Assembly (NCBI GenBank): GCA_910586615.1
Contig: CAJUJP010000014.1
Coordinates: 1-64,000, forward strand
Direction: 5' to 3'
DNA: 64,000 bases
From: an uncultured Lachnospiraceae bacterium
Lineage (GTDB): Bacteria > Bacillota > Clostridia > Lachnospirales > Lachnospiraceae
Below are positions 54,404-62,879 of this stretch, piece by piece (within the stretch, counting starts at the first letter, position 1; every line of letters begins with the position of its first letter). The notes below the pieces were generated by a model. The model did not search any database. It had not been told where the DNA came from and saw only the letters and a list, made by a program, of their open reading frames with translations. The translations under genes were made by a program, and so were the position numbers.

Positions 54404-55006
54404 CTAATACATGGATGCCCTCTCATACCCTGCCTGTATTTCTCCCGTGATCTGCCTTGCCAATACCAGTCTCCGGAGAGCAGGCACAGTCTGCATAATA
54501 CCAAGCACCGCCAGATTCACTGCCATCACGGCAAGCACAAGCACACCGTTTAACAGCATGGAATAGATCCACGGATTCACCATAGGCAGTCCCAGAAATG
54601 TCTCCGGCATATACATATACCAGAGCAGTCCGCCGGACAGTGTAAGTGAAACCCAGCGTCCGAAAGAGCCCAGAATCGTCCCCCACAGCCAGCCGAGCTT
54701 TTTGCCTGAACCGAAACCGCATAAAAATACGAGCGTATAAGCCACCACATAATCAAGCAGCATGGACTGCCAGGAAATAGCAATGCCCCCTCCCAGAAAA
54801 TACTGCAGCACGCCGTTGACAAAACAGCACATCAGTGAATACCTGGGCCCCCAGCGCAGACAGTAAACAAGGATCGGGACTAACGCCAGATCAATGGAAC
54901 CGCCGAAAGGAAAGCGGAATATCCGAAAATATCCCAGTACAGTCGCCGCAGCAATCATAATTGCGCCCTCTGCCAGAGCGCGGATTTTGTTGTTTTTTTG
55001 TGTCAT
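54404..55006 (-). CDS. thiT: Thiamine ECF transporter substrate-binding protein
   Basis: The 200-aa protein has six membrane helices and fits ThiT/YuaJ: RALAEGAIMIAAATVLGYFRIFRFPFGGSIDLALVPILVYCLRWGPR, then WQSMLLDYVVAYTLVFLCG and NPWIYSMLLNG. It captures thiamine and needs the shared EcfT-EcfA-EcfA' module, which is not here. ATG 55006 follows GGAGGAAACGACT; the longer frame to 55042 would start inside a terminator. The TPP riboswitch upstream confirms the substrate. Confidence 0.93.
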   Translation of the reverse strand: MTQKNNKIRALAEGAIMIAAATVLGYFRIFRFPFGGSIDLALVPILVYCLRWGPRYSLMCCFVNGVLQYFLGGGIAISWQSMLLDYVVAYTLVFLCGFGSGKKLGWLWGTILGSFGRWVSLTLSGGLLWYMYMPETFLGLPMVNPWIYSMLLNGVLVLAVMAVNLAVLGIMQTVPALRRLVLARQITGEIQAGYERASMY

Positions 55007-55021
55007 AGTCGTTTCCTCCGT

Positions 55022-55060
55022 AAAAAAAGTACCGCAGTGCATTCAGGCATAACGCGGTAC
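55022..55060 (-). terminator. Riboswitch-controlled terminator before thiT
   Basis: GTACCGC and GCGGTAC form a stem with seven T residues on the minus strand, 16 bases before the thiT start codon. It is the expression platform of the riboswitch. Confidence 0.85.
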
Positions 55061-55135
55061 GAAAAAAACGACAGCTATTCTTCTTACAGAACAGATACAG
55101 ACGGCCTTCGGCCAGACTGCGATCAAGTCGAATAT

Positions 55136-55232
55136 TCTTCCTACGCCGGCATTACCCGGATCAGGTTCAAGGGACCGGAAACGGCACTACGCTTCTGCAT
55201 CTCAGCCGGACTTGCGTCCAGCGCCCCTGTTA
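55136..55232 (-). ncRNA. TPP riboswitch (thi box)
   Basis: On the minus strand the conserved blocks occur in order: ACAGGGGCGCTGG, GGCTGAGATG, ACCGGT-like P3 arm, CCCTTGAACCTGATC, GGGTAATGCCGGCGTAGGAA. TPP binding should favour the terminator at 55022-55060 and shut off thiT. Confidence 0.95.
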
Positions 55233-55294
55233 TTCTGTTACACTACGGTCTGTTAATAGTTTCAATTCAGCCTGTGGCTTCCTTGTCATATTTA

Positions 55295-55323
55295 TATATA
55301 CTATACTTTTTTATTTTTTGCAA
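55295..55323 (-). promoter_or_regulatory. Promoter of the TPP riboswitch-thiT transcript
   Basis: Minus strand: TTGCAA (55318-55323), 17 bases, TATATA (55295-55300). Start near 55288, about 55 bases before the riboswitch core. Confidence 0.6.
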
Positions 55324-55353
55324 GTCTGTATATTGCCGTATTGTAATTGTATG

Positions 55354-55492
55354 GTAACAGTCAGTCTGGCACGATTCCGTGAGTAAAATCGCTCTGTGTG
55401 CAATTTTGCGAGTCGTGCAAACACCAAAATGCGACTTTGAAGCATTTTGTGTGCATCAGACGTGACAGTGAAGCCGAAAGCTGAACTGTTAC
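55354..55492. mobile_element. 139-bp MITE-like element with near-perfect 8-bp target duplication
   Basis: The ends GTAACAGTCAG (55354) and CTGAACTGTTAC (55481-55492) are inverted. Flanks are ATTGTATG (55346-55353) and ATTGTACG (55493-55500), an 8-base duplication with one change. The interior matches 1-99 in the other orientation. It separates the thiT promoter from the capA-like gene. Confidence 0.75.
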
Positions 55493-55544
55493 ATTGTACG
55501 CTGTACTGCATGGCACTGCCGCCGGCACACAAAGCCGCCGGCTG

Positions 55545-57023
55545 TCACAGGAAGTCCACCACACACTTTCTGTCCTCTTCCCATGTAATCACAAGCGGCT
55601 TTAACCCGTACTCCGTGATCCGGTATCCATCCTTCGTAAGCGACACCGTAAATTCCGCCATGCCCCCTTTTACACAGGATTTCTCCGACTGTGCACTGAT
55701 ATAATTACCAATGGAATAGTACACCAGCATCTCATGGCCGCTGTCATCCCGAAGCAGTTCATAGGGCTGCAGTACATGGGGATGCGTACCGACTGTCACA
55801 TCCACCCCGCATTCCAGAAAAATCTGTGTCCATTTCTTCTGAAAATCATCCGGTTTCTCTGCATATTCCGTCCCCCAATGAACAAAAACCACCACAAAAT
55901 CACTTTCTGCCTTCGCCTTGCTGATATCTGCCCGGATCCGTTCCTCATCTTCCAGCAGATGTACCGCATTCGGGCTTTTCTCAGGAATCCGAATCCCGTT
56001 GGTTCCGTAGGTATAGTTAAGCATTGCTGTTCTAATCCCGTTTCTGACAATAATGTCATATGGTTGATATACTTTTTCGTCCGTACTCTGTATCCCAAGA
56101 CACAGGATATCCGCGTCTTCCAAAAATTGTCTGGTAAAATCAATCCCCGTCATACCCTGATCAAGTGCATGGTTTGTTGCACACGTAACCACGTCAAATC
56201 CGGCATCCGATATAGCCTCCCCCACCTGCACCGGCGTACCGAACTGCGGATAATCTCCGTACCTCGCCGGGTTATCCGTGAGCGGCGTCTCCTGATTAAT
56301 GACAGATATGTCACTTTCTGTAATCGTCTCTTTCATATTTTTATATAAAAAAGAAAATTTCTCATCATGATATAAGCCATATTGATAGATCGGTTTATGG
56401 ATCAGATTATCACCGAAGACCACAAATGATACCTCTGTGGTTTCCTTTGTAAATCCCCACGAATCCCAGAACCAGCAGGTCAGCTGCCCTTTCCGGTCTG
56501 TCAAAAACAGCCTGTTGTCCGGGCCCGCGCTGTGCTCTTTTCTTTCGTCTGCCCGGATTTCACATACTTCAAACCCGATATCAGAAGCCATCCATTTTGT
56601 CTTCACTTTTTCCCCGTCATATTCGTACACGGCAATATGCTGCGACCATTTTTGTTCATTGCGCTCCACCCAGAAGGGCCTGCTCTTACCGTACTTTCCG
56701 ATTCTCCAACACAACAGGATCAGTTCGTCCTGCCCATCATTGTCGATATCGTTTACCTGCACCTGCTGAACCTTAAGACCGCCCGGAGAAGTCCAGATCA
56801 CATTATCCTTCTGCCGTACCTTCACCTTTTTGTGCGCAAGAATGACCTCATACTGCCTGTCCGCATCCCACAGCGTTCCGTTTTCCCACGTAATCCACCC
56901 CGGCAGGAACGCTCCGCCCCGCCACAGCATATACAAAACGGCGCCGGTACACACAAGCACCACAATACCGTATATAATTTTTATAACTTTTCGTGAAAAT
57001 CTCTTCGTACTATTCCCAAGCAT
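55545..57023 (-). CDS. CapA family protein with N-terminal FG-GAP-like segment
   Basis: The 492-aa protein has a membrane helix (about 13-35), then a domain with VQVNDIDNDGQDELILLCW resembling an FG-GAP/VCBS calcium-binding repeat. From about residue 200 comes the CapA (poly-gamma-glutamate capsule-like) phosphoesterase fold: VVFGDNLIHKPIYQYG, INQETPLTD, VVTCATNHALDQGMTGIDFT, VVVFVHWGTEYAEKPDDFQ and GTHPHVLQPYELL. ATG 57023 overlaps the upstream gene by 14 bases. The fused N-terminal part is unusual for CapA. Confidence 0.87.
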   Translation of the reverse strand: MLGNSTKRFSRKVIKIIYGIVVLVCTGAVLYMLWRGGAFLPGWITWENGTLWDADRQYEVILAHKKVKVRQKDNVIWTSPGGLKVQQVQVNDIDNDGQDELILLCWRIGKYGKSRPFWVERNEQKWSQHIAVYEYDGEKVKTKWMASDIGFEVCEIRADERKEHSAGPDNRLFLTDRKGQLTCWFWDSWGFTKETTEVSFVVFGDNLIHKPIYQYGLYHDEKFSFLYKNMKETITESDISVINQETPLTDNPARYGDYPQFGTPVQVGEAISDAGFDVVTCATNHALDQGMTGIDFTRQFLEDADILCLGIQSTDEKVYQPYDIIVRNGIRTAMLNYTYGTNGIRIPEKSPNAVHLLEDEERIRADISKAKAESDFVVVFVHWGTEYAEKPDDFQKKWTQIFLECGVDVTVGTHPHVLQPYELLRDDSGHEMLVYYSIGNYISAQSEKSCVKGGMAEFTVSLTKDGYRITEYGLKPLVITWEEDRKCVVDFL

Positions 57024-59247
57024 AGACAACCCGATACTCTTTCGTCCACTCCGGATGCCCGGCCGGCGGATCACTCTCCCACATTCCTTCCTCATTCTGC
57101 TGGATTCCCATCATCTGACGCCATCTGCTATCCGTCAGACGGTCTTCCATGGGCCACCTGAACTGATAGAAAGAATATACGCTGCCGCTGGCGATCTTCA
57201 CCTTGCCATCCACCTTCACCACCACATAAATGATAGAAGGATCTCCGGTGCCCGCTTCCAGCACTTCACCATTGGGATCCGTCGCAATATCTACCACCAG
57301 CGCCGCCGGCGCTTCCTGCGTATATGCCCCTTCTCCACCGGTCGCATCTTTGACTGTCTCCATCCAGAAATGCTCAATATTCCCGCCATAACTTCTGATA
57401 AATTCATATTCATCATCCGTCAGCGTCTCATCCCGAAGTTCCTTTCTGGATATCTCTAAGAGCTGCCCGGAAATCCGGGACAAACGGGACAGGTTTTCCT
57501 CTTCCTCCGCGCTGAGCATACCATAATTTCGTAGTCCTTGTGCCGTCAGATCAGACAGATTCTGAAAACGCAGCCACACCAGCACTTCCGGCTCCACATA
57601 TCCCCTGTCGTCCGCATTTTCATCATAAGCGTCTCCCATTTCCGCCATGACCTGCTTATTGTACAGAATCGTATCATGTTTCAATTCCGTAAAACTTCCC
57701 GCAAAACATTCCAGATTCTTCTTCTGCCACGCCTCACTCTGCATAAACACCGGATACCCCTCACCCTTCACCGTAAGCAGCGGGCGAAGCGTATTCAACC
57801 AGTTGGAATACAGACTGGCTGACCACATTTCCTTATTTTCCGCAGACAAAGCGGTTCTGAGCTGCTCCATATGCTCTGTGTAACCCGGATAAACTGTCTC
57901 GCCGTTCTCTTCCAGAATGCGGAGCGCCGTATCACTTCCTAGCGCCGCCGGCACATCCAGCACATCCGGAAGCATACGCACATCACCCTCGGTGGTTTCT
58001 CTGACATTGCTGTATACCAGCTGCTGCATGACTGCCGCATCAATCGTAAAACGCTGCCCCATAAAGCGGAATCCCGATATCACATTGCTCTCGCCATCCT
58101 TTATCACCAGTGAATTAACACGTGGCGGCTGCAGTCCGGCCGACATGGCATGAAAACGTTCGAAGGCATCCTTATTATCTTTCAACGCTTCCAAAGAAAC
58201 CTTTTCTCCGTACACCTCACGTATAAGCGGAACATATTCATACACGCCCGCATCATCACTTGCCCCTGAAAAGAACGAGGTCACCTCATAGACAGACCCC
58301 CAAAGATCATAGGCCGCCTGGTCCTGCGCCAGCATAAGCGAAATCAGGAGCGCACTGCGATCCATTTCCTCGCTGTCCTGCCTGAAATGGATTCTTCCGT
58401 ACCACATCATGGCCCGGAAATACCGTTCCAGCTCCTCATCGCCCTCGTAATAGCCACGTGGTTTATACTGGCTGTAGTCCTCCATATCGTCCAGCCGGCT
58501 GTCGTAGATCTTCGATATGTCAATTCCCCCGGCCGCATTGATTTTACCAAGTTCATACGCCACAATGTCCTTCACGGCATCATTTACCGGTGTCTGATCG
58601 TCCATCAGCTTCGCACCCACCGTAAAGAAAGCCACATTACGCTTCGCTGCCTCTTCCCACTCACTGCCCTTTAATACATCGTATGCCGTCAGACTATCGT
58701 CCAGCATTCTTTCGCCCAGCTGCTGCAGACAGTCCGTCAAATATCCTTTTTCCACTTTTTTAAGCAAATAAGAAAAATATAAATGATAAGTGTGCATCAG
58801 CGAATCCACCGTCACAAAGTTTGCTTTCGGTTCATACCTGTTGATCTCGTATATCTCAAAAAATTCCCTGCCGGCATCACCGAATACAACAAAACCGTTC
58901 TGTGCCAGCTTCTCCCGCTGATCATCGTCCAGATAAAACTGATACAGGTTGTCAATATTGCTCAGATCCGGCTCGATCGTATACGGCGCCACACAGGGGG
59001 TTACGCCCATGTCCTCACTTACCGCCGCATTTTTTGCTGAAAACGGTCCCTGAAAGGTTGGAGAAAACACACCCTCCACCTGTTCCGTTCCGATTCCCGG
59101 TTCCTCCACGGGTACAGCCTCCGGCTCATCCGCTTCACTTTCCGTCCACACTTCTCCATCACTTTTCCGGTTCTGTCCGCCGCAGCCGCCCAGCACACCC
59201 GCTGTCAGCGCCACTGCCAAAAGAACTGCCATGATTCTCTTCTTCAT
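57010..59247 (-). CDS. DUF3160 family lipoprotein
   Basis: The 745-aa protein has a lipobox signal (AVALTAGVLGGCGGQ) and an acidic linker. The DUF3160 fold follows, with FVTVDSLMHTYHLYFSYLLKKVEKGYL and repeated helical stretches; the C-terminal part has GAYTQEAPAALVVDIATDPNGEVLEAGTG and VYSFYQFRWPMEDRLTDSRWRQMM. GGGAGG lies upstream of ATG 59247. The family has no known function; the overlap with the CapA gene suggests a joint envelope role. Confidence 0.88.
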   Translation of the reverse strand: MKKRIMAVLLAVALTAGVLGGCGGQNRKSDGEVWTESEADEPEAVPVEEPGIGTEQVEGVFSPTFQGPFSAKNAAVSEDMGVTPCVAPYTIEPDLSNIDNLYQFYLDDDQREKLAQNGFVVFGDAGREFFEIYEINRYEPKANFVTVDSLMHTYHLYFSYLLKKVEKGYLTDCLQQLGERMLDDSLTAYDVLKGSEWEEAAKRNVAFFTVGAKLMDDQTPVNDAVKDIVAYELGKINAAGGIDISKIYDSRLDDMEDYSQYKPRGYYEGDEELERYFRAMMWYGRIHFRQDSEEMDRSALLISLMLAQDQAAYDLWGSVYEVTSFFSGASDDAGVYEYVPLIREVYGEKVSLEALKDNKDAFERFHAMSAGLQPPRVNSLVIKDGESNVISGFRFMGQRFTIDAAVMQQLVYSNVRETTEGDVRMLPDVLDVPAALGSDTALRILEENGETVYPGYTEHMEQLRTALSAENKEMWSASLYSNWLNTLRPLLTVKGEGYPVFMQSEAWQKKNLECFAGSFTELKHDTILYNKQVMAEMGDAYDENADDRGYVEPEVLVWLRFQNLSDLTAQGLRNYGMLSAEEEENLSRLSRISGQLLEISRKELRDETLTDDEYEFIRSYGGNIEHFWMETVKDATGGEGAYTQEAPAALVVDIATDPNGEVLEAGTGDPSIIYVVVKVDGKVKIASGSVYSFYQFRWPMEDRLTDSRWRQMMGIQQNEEGMWESDPPAGHPEWTKEYRVVYAWE

Positions 59248-59350
59248 CCGGTCAACCTCCCTGATTCCGTCTGCAAATCCCAGAATGCCTTCACATTTTC
59301 TTTTCATGCTCTTTATTATCATGATAACACAGTTTTTATGTAAAACAAAT

Positions 59351-59372
59351 CCCCCGCTGTGAGCAGCGAGGG
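59351..59372 (-). terminator. Terminator of the PadR-DUF1700 operon
   Basis: Minus strand CCCTCGCTG-CTCA-CAGCGGGGG followed by ATTTGTTTT, 38 bases past the last stop. Confidence 0.7.
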
Positions 59373-59409
59373 ACCGATATTTCCAGCCATAAATTTTTGC
59401 CTTTTAATT

Positions 59410-59946
59410 TTAATATACGATACTGACATCCTTCTCATTTTTCGGATTGACTAACACAGTTACTTCCTCCACATCCACCGTATCAAGTGAAACAATTTTT
59501 CCTTCTTTCAGGTTCTTCAGGACAATATCCTTCGCCGCCATCATCAACGCCGTCTCGTCCTCCGTGTTCCGCCAATACCACGAAAATGCGATCCTGTCAA
59601 ACATCTCCTCACCAGAAGCCTCCTCAAAATCTGCAAAAGGCTTCACCCGTTTCCCGTTATAGGTCACATGAAAACGCACCGTATCCGGCGGAACTGCTGC
59701 ATCCGTGCAGACCTCGCCGATTCCCGCCGCGTAAGCCGCTCTTGCTCCTACGATAATCGTCTTCTGATCCTCCTTCGGCACAAACACCACGTCAAAGTCC
59801 TCCGTCTGCATATCCGTCTCGCCAAGAATCTGCCTGCCACCGTAGGTAAGCGCTCCAAATTCTGTGAATGCAACCCCTGTGCCTATTCCGCACAGCAATA
59901 CTCCTATGCAAAATATAACAAGTGCTATTTTATGTTGTCTGCCCAT
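59410..59946 (-). CDS. Membrane-anchored protein of unknown function
   Basis: I do not recognise this 178-aa product. It has one N-terminal membrane helix (about 7-27) and a mixed soluble domain with repeated short strands (FDVVFVPKEDQKTIIVGA, VRFHVTYNGKRVKPFADF). Its start overlaps the DUF1700 gene by 17 bases, and it shares a terminator, so it belongs to the PadR operon. Partners in other such operons are often DUF4097-type sheet proteins; this one is too short to say. Confidence 0.7.
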   Translation of the reverse strand: MGRQHKIALVIFCIGVLLCGIGTGVAFTEFGALTYGGRQILGETDMQTEDFDVVFVPKEDQKTIIVGARAAYAAGIGEVCTDAAVPPDTVRFHVTYNGKRVKPFADFEEASGEEMFDRIAFSWYWRNTEDETALMMAAKDIVLKNLKEGKIVSLDTVDVEEVTVLVNPKNEKDVSIVY

Positions 59947-60895
59947 ATGCCGCCTCCTTGCCGTACTTCTGTATCATTTCTTCCTGCCTGTTGTCGCAAT
60001 CGCTTTCGGTCTCGTCCACGTCTCCCGCTGCCTCTCTCCTGCTGTCATCTCCGCCCTTCTTCTTTCTTCTGATCAGCAGTCCAAAGGAACCGTAAGCCAA
60101 TGAACCGAAACAGAGTAAGCCCCCTATATCCATCAGGAAAAAGCCGATAAACGGATATCCCTGTACTAAGAAAACCGCAATCACTCCTGCTCCCAGTAAA
60201 GTGATCATTGCCATGCCTGCACAGATCAGTGCAAAAATCAGCCATGCCGCATTCCACATAAATTTCAGCCAGAAGATACAAAATTCTGCCAGCCCTCTCC
60301 ACAATACTGCGATTCCTCTGCCGGTCATCCGCCACGCTCTTCCTACTGTTTTCGTCACGCTCCCCGCTCCTTCCTTTCCTGTCATCGTTTCCTGTATCTC
60401 TCCGCCGTCTTCTTCCGCTTTTTTTATAAAAGGCTTCCTGATCATTCCCATAAAAGCCCGGCACTTTCCGCCCAGCCACCGGAATGCGTTCCCGACACAC
60501 CGCGCCGCGCCTGCCACTGTTTTCTTAATGCCTCCGCCAGTTTCTCCCGAACCGCCCGACTCTTCCTGTGCATTGCCGCCACTGTTGCGTGAAATACCCG
60601 GTCCCTGTGCTGTCCTTGATTGCATAATATTTCGCGATACGCCAGTTCCCAGCCTGGGCATTCTGAACGAGAATCCCTGACGGCGAAACTCCGGGTTCAC
60701 ATGATATGCCTCCAGAATCTCCGCGGCAAGCTGCTCCACCGAACCAAAGTCCCGGATCGCTTCCTCCTCGCTCAGACCTTTCTGTATTTTCATATCAATA
60801 TGCTGTGCATATTCCGCGCAAATGTCGTCCTGCTCCCGGCTTTCCAGCACGCTCAGATATTCCCGCAGTTCCGTCAAAAATCTATCTTTATTCAC
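59930..60895 (-). CDS. DUF1700 family protein
   Basis: The 321-aa protein starts with the HAAS-type helix pair MNKDRFLTELREYLSVLESREQDDICAEYAQHIDMKIQKGLSEEEAIRDFGSVEQLAAEIL. It has a Gly/Ser-rich middle (about 95-120) and about three membrane helices at 205-285, then a charged tail. Such proteins sit next to PadR regulators and are linked to envelope stress. It overlaps the PadR gene by 8 bases. Confidence 0.87.
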   Translation of the reverse strand: MNKDRFLTELREYLSVLESREQDDICAEYAQHIDMKIQKGLSEEEAIRDFGSVEQLAAEILEAYHVNPEFRRQGFSFRMPRLGTGVSRNIMQSRTAQGPGISRNSGGNAQEESGGSGETGGGIKKTVAGAARCVGNAFRWLGGKCRAFMGMIRKPFIKKAEEDGGEIQETMTGKEGAGSVTKTVGRAWRMTGRGIAVLWRGLAEFCIFWLKFMWNAAWLIFALICAGMAMITLLGAGVIAVFLVQGYPFIGFFLMDIGGLLCFGSLAYGSFGLLIRRKKKGGDDSRREAAGDVDETESDCDNRQEEMIQKYGKEAAYGQTT

Positions 60896-61211
60896 GTCCG
60901 TCCCTCCCCTTCAAAAATTCATTGACTCTTGTCTGAAATTCGTCCCACTCTGCGGTCAGCCTGTCACGGTACAATATCCCGGCTGCCGTCAGATGGTAGT
61001 ACTTTCTGGGCGGCCCTTCTGAAGATTCCCGCAGATAAGTCTCGAAATAATGTTCATTGGTAAGACGCTTTAAGAGCGGATAAATCGTTCCCTCATTCAC
61101 ATCGATCACCTGCGAGACTTCCTCCACAAGTTCGTATCCGTACATATCTCTCTGCCGCACGGACTCCAAGACGATAAGCTCCAATACACCTTTTTTAAAT
61201 TGCGGATTCAT
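60888..61211 (-). CDS. PadR family transcriptional regulator
   Basis: The 107-aa protein is a winged-helix PadR: FKKGVLELIVLESVRQRDMYGYELVEEVSQV, NEGTIYPLLKRLTNEHYFET and GPPRKYYHLTAAGI. It probably represses its own operon (59410-61211). A promoter flanked by an inverted repeat stands at 61325-61368. The leader carries a loose copy of the recurrent motif. Confidence 0.92.
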   Translation of the reverse strand: MNPQFKKGVLELIVLESVRQRDMYGYELVEEVSQVIDVNEGTIYPLLKRLTNEHYFETYLRESSEGPPRKYYHLTAAGILYRDRLTAEWDEFQTRVNEFLKGRDGRE

Positions 61212-61239
61212 AATACTCCGTTCCGGGACGCACGCGCGT
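61212..61239 (-). promoter_or_regulatory. Recurrent leader motif (padR)
   Basis: Minus strand GCGTGCGTCCCGGAACGGAG, then TATT and the ATG. It is the most diverged of the six copies. Confidence 0.4.
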
Positions 61240-61270
61240 TCAGGCGGCGCCCTCTGTTGGTCTGTCCAAA

Positions 61271-61306
61271 AACGAGCAAGGCCCGTTTGCGAGATTCACT
61301 TTGCGA
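61271..61306. repeat. Dispersed short repeat, GCGAGATTC-type, copy 2
   Basis: This block resembles 211-245 and lies in the padR leader, upstream of the gene and downstream of its promoter. Confidence 0.5.
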
Positions 61307-61324
61307 ACAGTATTACCATTCATG

Positions 61325-61368
61325 TTAGTACCAGATTAAACCCACTACTATACATTGTCAAGTACTAA
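61325..61368 (-). promoter_or_regulatory. padR operon promoter enclosed by an inverted repeat
   Basis: Minus strand: TTGACA (61356-61361), 17 bases, TAATCT (61333-61338). TTAGTAC (61325-61331) and GTACTAA (61362-61368) stand on each side, a likely operator pair for the PadR protein. Confidence 0.65.
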
Positions 61369-61414
61369 TTTATTTAAAATAGTATTAAGATATTCTTAAA
61401 CCAGGATGCATACA

Positions 61415-61454
61415 GAAAAAAGACGCATGGTTTTCATTTATTGTTCCATGCGCC
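61415..61454 (-). terminator. Terminator after the acyltransferase gene
   Basis: Minus strand GGCGCATGG and CCATGCGTC pair around 15 bases and are followed by TTTTTT. Confidence 0.75.
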
Positions 61455-61537
61455 TTTACGCTTTCATTTCCTTTGGCAGTCGGGGCTTTTTCCTTTCAGG
61501 TCATTTTGGAAGAGCCGTATTCATTTCATTCTGGTGC

Positions 61538-62704
61538 TTATTGATAATACCTATGCAAGATGTTTTGACAGCTTACATATGCCTTTTTTATCATACATTC
61601 TATTTTTTCCTCTCTATTGCATAAGTACTTGTCAAGAAATCTATTCCATGTTTTTTCAACCGTTTTTGACCTTACAAGATCTATCGCAGAACAAACCGCA
61701 AACACTGTCACCACTGAACCTGCAGAATAAATTAAAAGCAATAAGGAATTGGTTTCTTTATAAACCGGAAACAGCCTCGGCAGCAAATATTTGCTAATAA
61801 TTCTATTGCAATGCAGTAAATAAATTCCAAATGTACTCTTTGCAATCATGTATACTATTTTATTTCCTCTTGGTGAGAGTCTCAAAAATCCTAAGAATAA
61901 TTCTACACAAATCACCACAACAACCGGGCTGTTGAGCGGTCTCCAAAAATAACAATACGCTATGATAGTTTCACTGTTGAGCATATCGCCAACAGTCCCA
62001 ATCACAACGCAGGACAGATATAATAAAAAATACATAAATACAGAAACTGCAATGTGCTTTCGGGCATTATTCTTTTTGCCAGTGACGTATTTTTTGATAT
62101 AGCCTGCTATATAATACATGATAAATACAGGAATTAACCTTCCCTCTGACATTCCTTGCAATGTCTTCGGAATCCCGCCATCAATTACCACAAAAATTAT
62201 TATTATTGTAAAAAGAAAAAACTGATATGTCCGTTTATCAAATACTGAAATCAGCTTATTAAAAAATGGCGACAAAATCATAAGAATGATGTAAGCTGTC
62301 ACAAACCAGTAATGTGAGAACAAAAAGGGGAAAAAAGCACAAAGTCCTTCTTTCAAAAGTATTTTCCAATCACAGCTGCCATTCAGGATACCTACAGCAA
62401 GAAAAATCAGCCATATGCTTATCGTATAAAACCATACCTCTCCCAAAATCCTCATTATTTTTTTTAATGTGATTTGCTTGTCAACCATAAAATACCCTGA
62501 AATCAACAGGAAACAGCCCACACCGATTTGTCCGCCTAAATGCAGCCAATCTGTAATAAATTTGTTCAAACATACAGTTTTGCTATATAGCCCTGCTAAT
62601 CCCATCCAATCATCACTATGGCTCATAACAATTAAAACCATACTGATAATTCTTAATATTTCTAAATTTGTATTTCTCTCCGTCTGCGCAAATTGTTTTT
62701 CCAT
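61538..62704 (-). CDS. Acyltransferase 3 family membrane protein, AT-rich, behind an invertible segment
   Basis: The 388-aa protein has about ten membrane helices and opens NTNLEILRIISMVLIVMSHSDDW, where the AT3 histidine follows VMSH. GGQIGVGCFLLISGYFMVDKQ is the next family block. It is visibly more AT-rich than its neighbours, a sign of transfer. ATG 62704 has GGGAGAG 1 to 7 bases upstream; the frame stays open to 62854 through the invertible segment, so a longer form is possible in this orientation. Likely job: O-acylation of a surface polysaccharide, with on/off control by inversion at 62718-62879. Confidence 0.85.
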   Translation of the reverse strand: MEKQFAQTERNTNLEILRIISMVLIVMSHSDDWMGLAGLYSKTVCLNKFITDWLHLGGQIGVGCFLLISGYFMVDKQITLKKIMRILGEVWFYTISIWLIFLAVGILNGSCDWKILLKEGLCAFFPFLFSHYWFVTAYIILMILSPFFNKLISVFDKRTYQFFLFTIIIIFVVIDGGIPKTLQGMSEGRLIPVFIMYYIAGYIKKYVTGKKNNARKHIAVSVFMYFLLYLSCVVIGTVGDMLNSETIIAYCYFWRPLNSPVVVVICVELFLGFLRLSPRGNKIVYMIAKSTFGIYLLHCNRIISKYLLPRLFPVYKETNSLLLLIYSAGSVVTVFAVCSAIDLVRSKTVEKTWNRFLDKYLCNREEKIECMIKKAYVSCQNILHRYYQ

Positions 62705-62717
62705 ATTCTCTCTCCCA

Positions 62718-62879
62718 ACTTGCAAAAGTGTACCTTTACAAAGCTCCATTTTCCCGTTAATCGAACAGGAATGCCGGGTTGAGATATTTTCATAAATAAT
62801 TGAAAAACAAGCATTTTTATGATAAGCTATATGGCAAAACTGAAAATTTGGCAAAATTTGTAAAGGTACACATTTACAA
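62718..62879. other. Putative invertible promoter segment (inverton)
   Basis: TTGCAAAAGTGTACC-TTTACAAA (62718-62740) and its inverted partner (62857-62879) match at 21 of 23 bases and flank 116 bases. Each site is itself a dyad (TTTGTAAA / TTTACAAA around an 8-base core), as recombinase sites are; the right one extends to a perfect 15-bp dyad, 62850-62887. Inside, on the minus strand, lies TTGCCA (62849-62854), 17 bases, TATAGC (62826-62831), pointing at the acyltransferase. The right site overlaps the stop of the serine recombinase gene. Confidence 0.75.
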
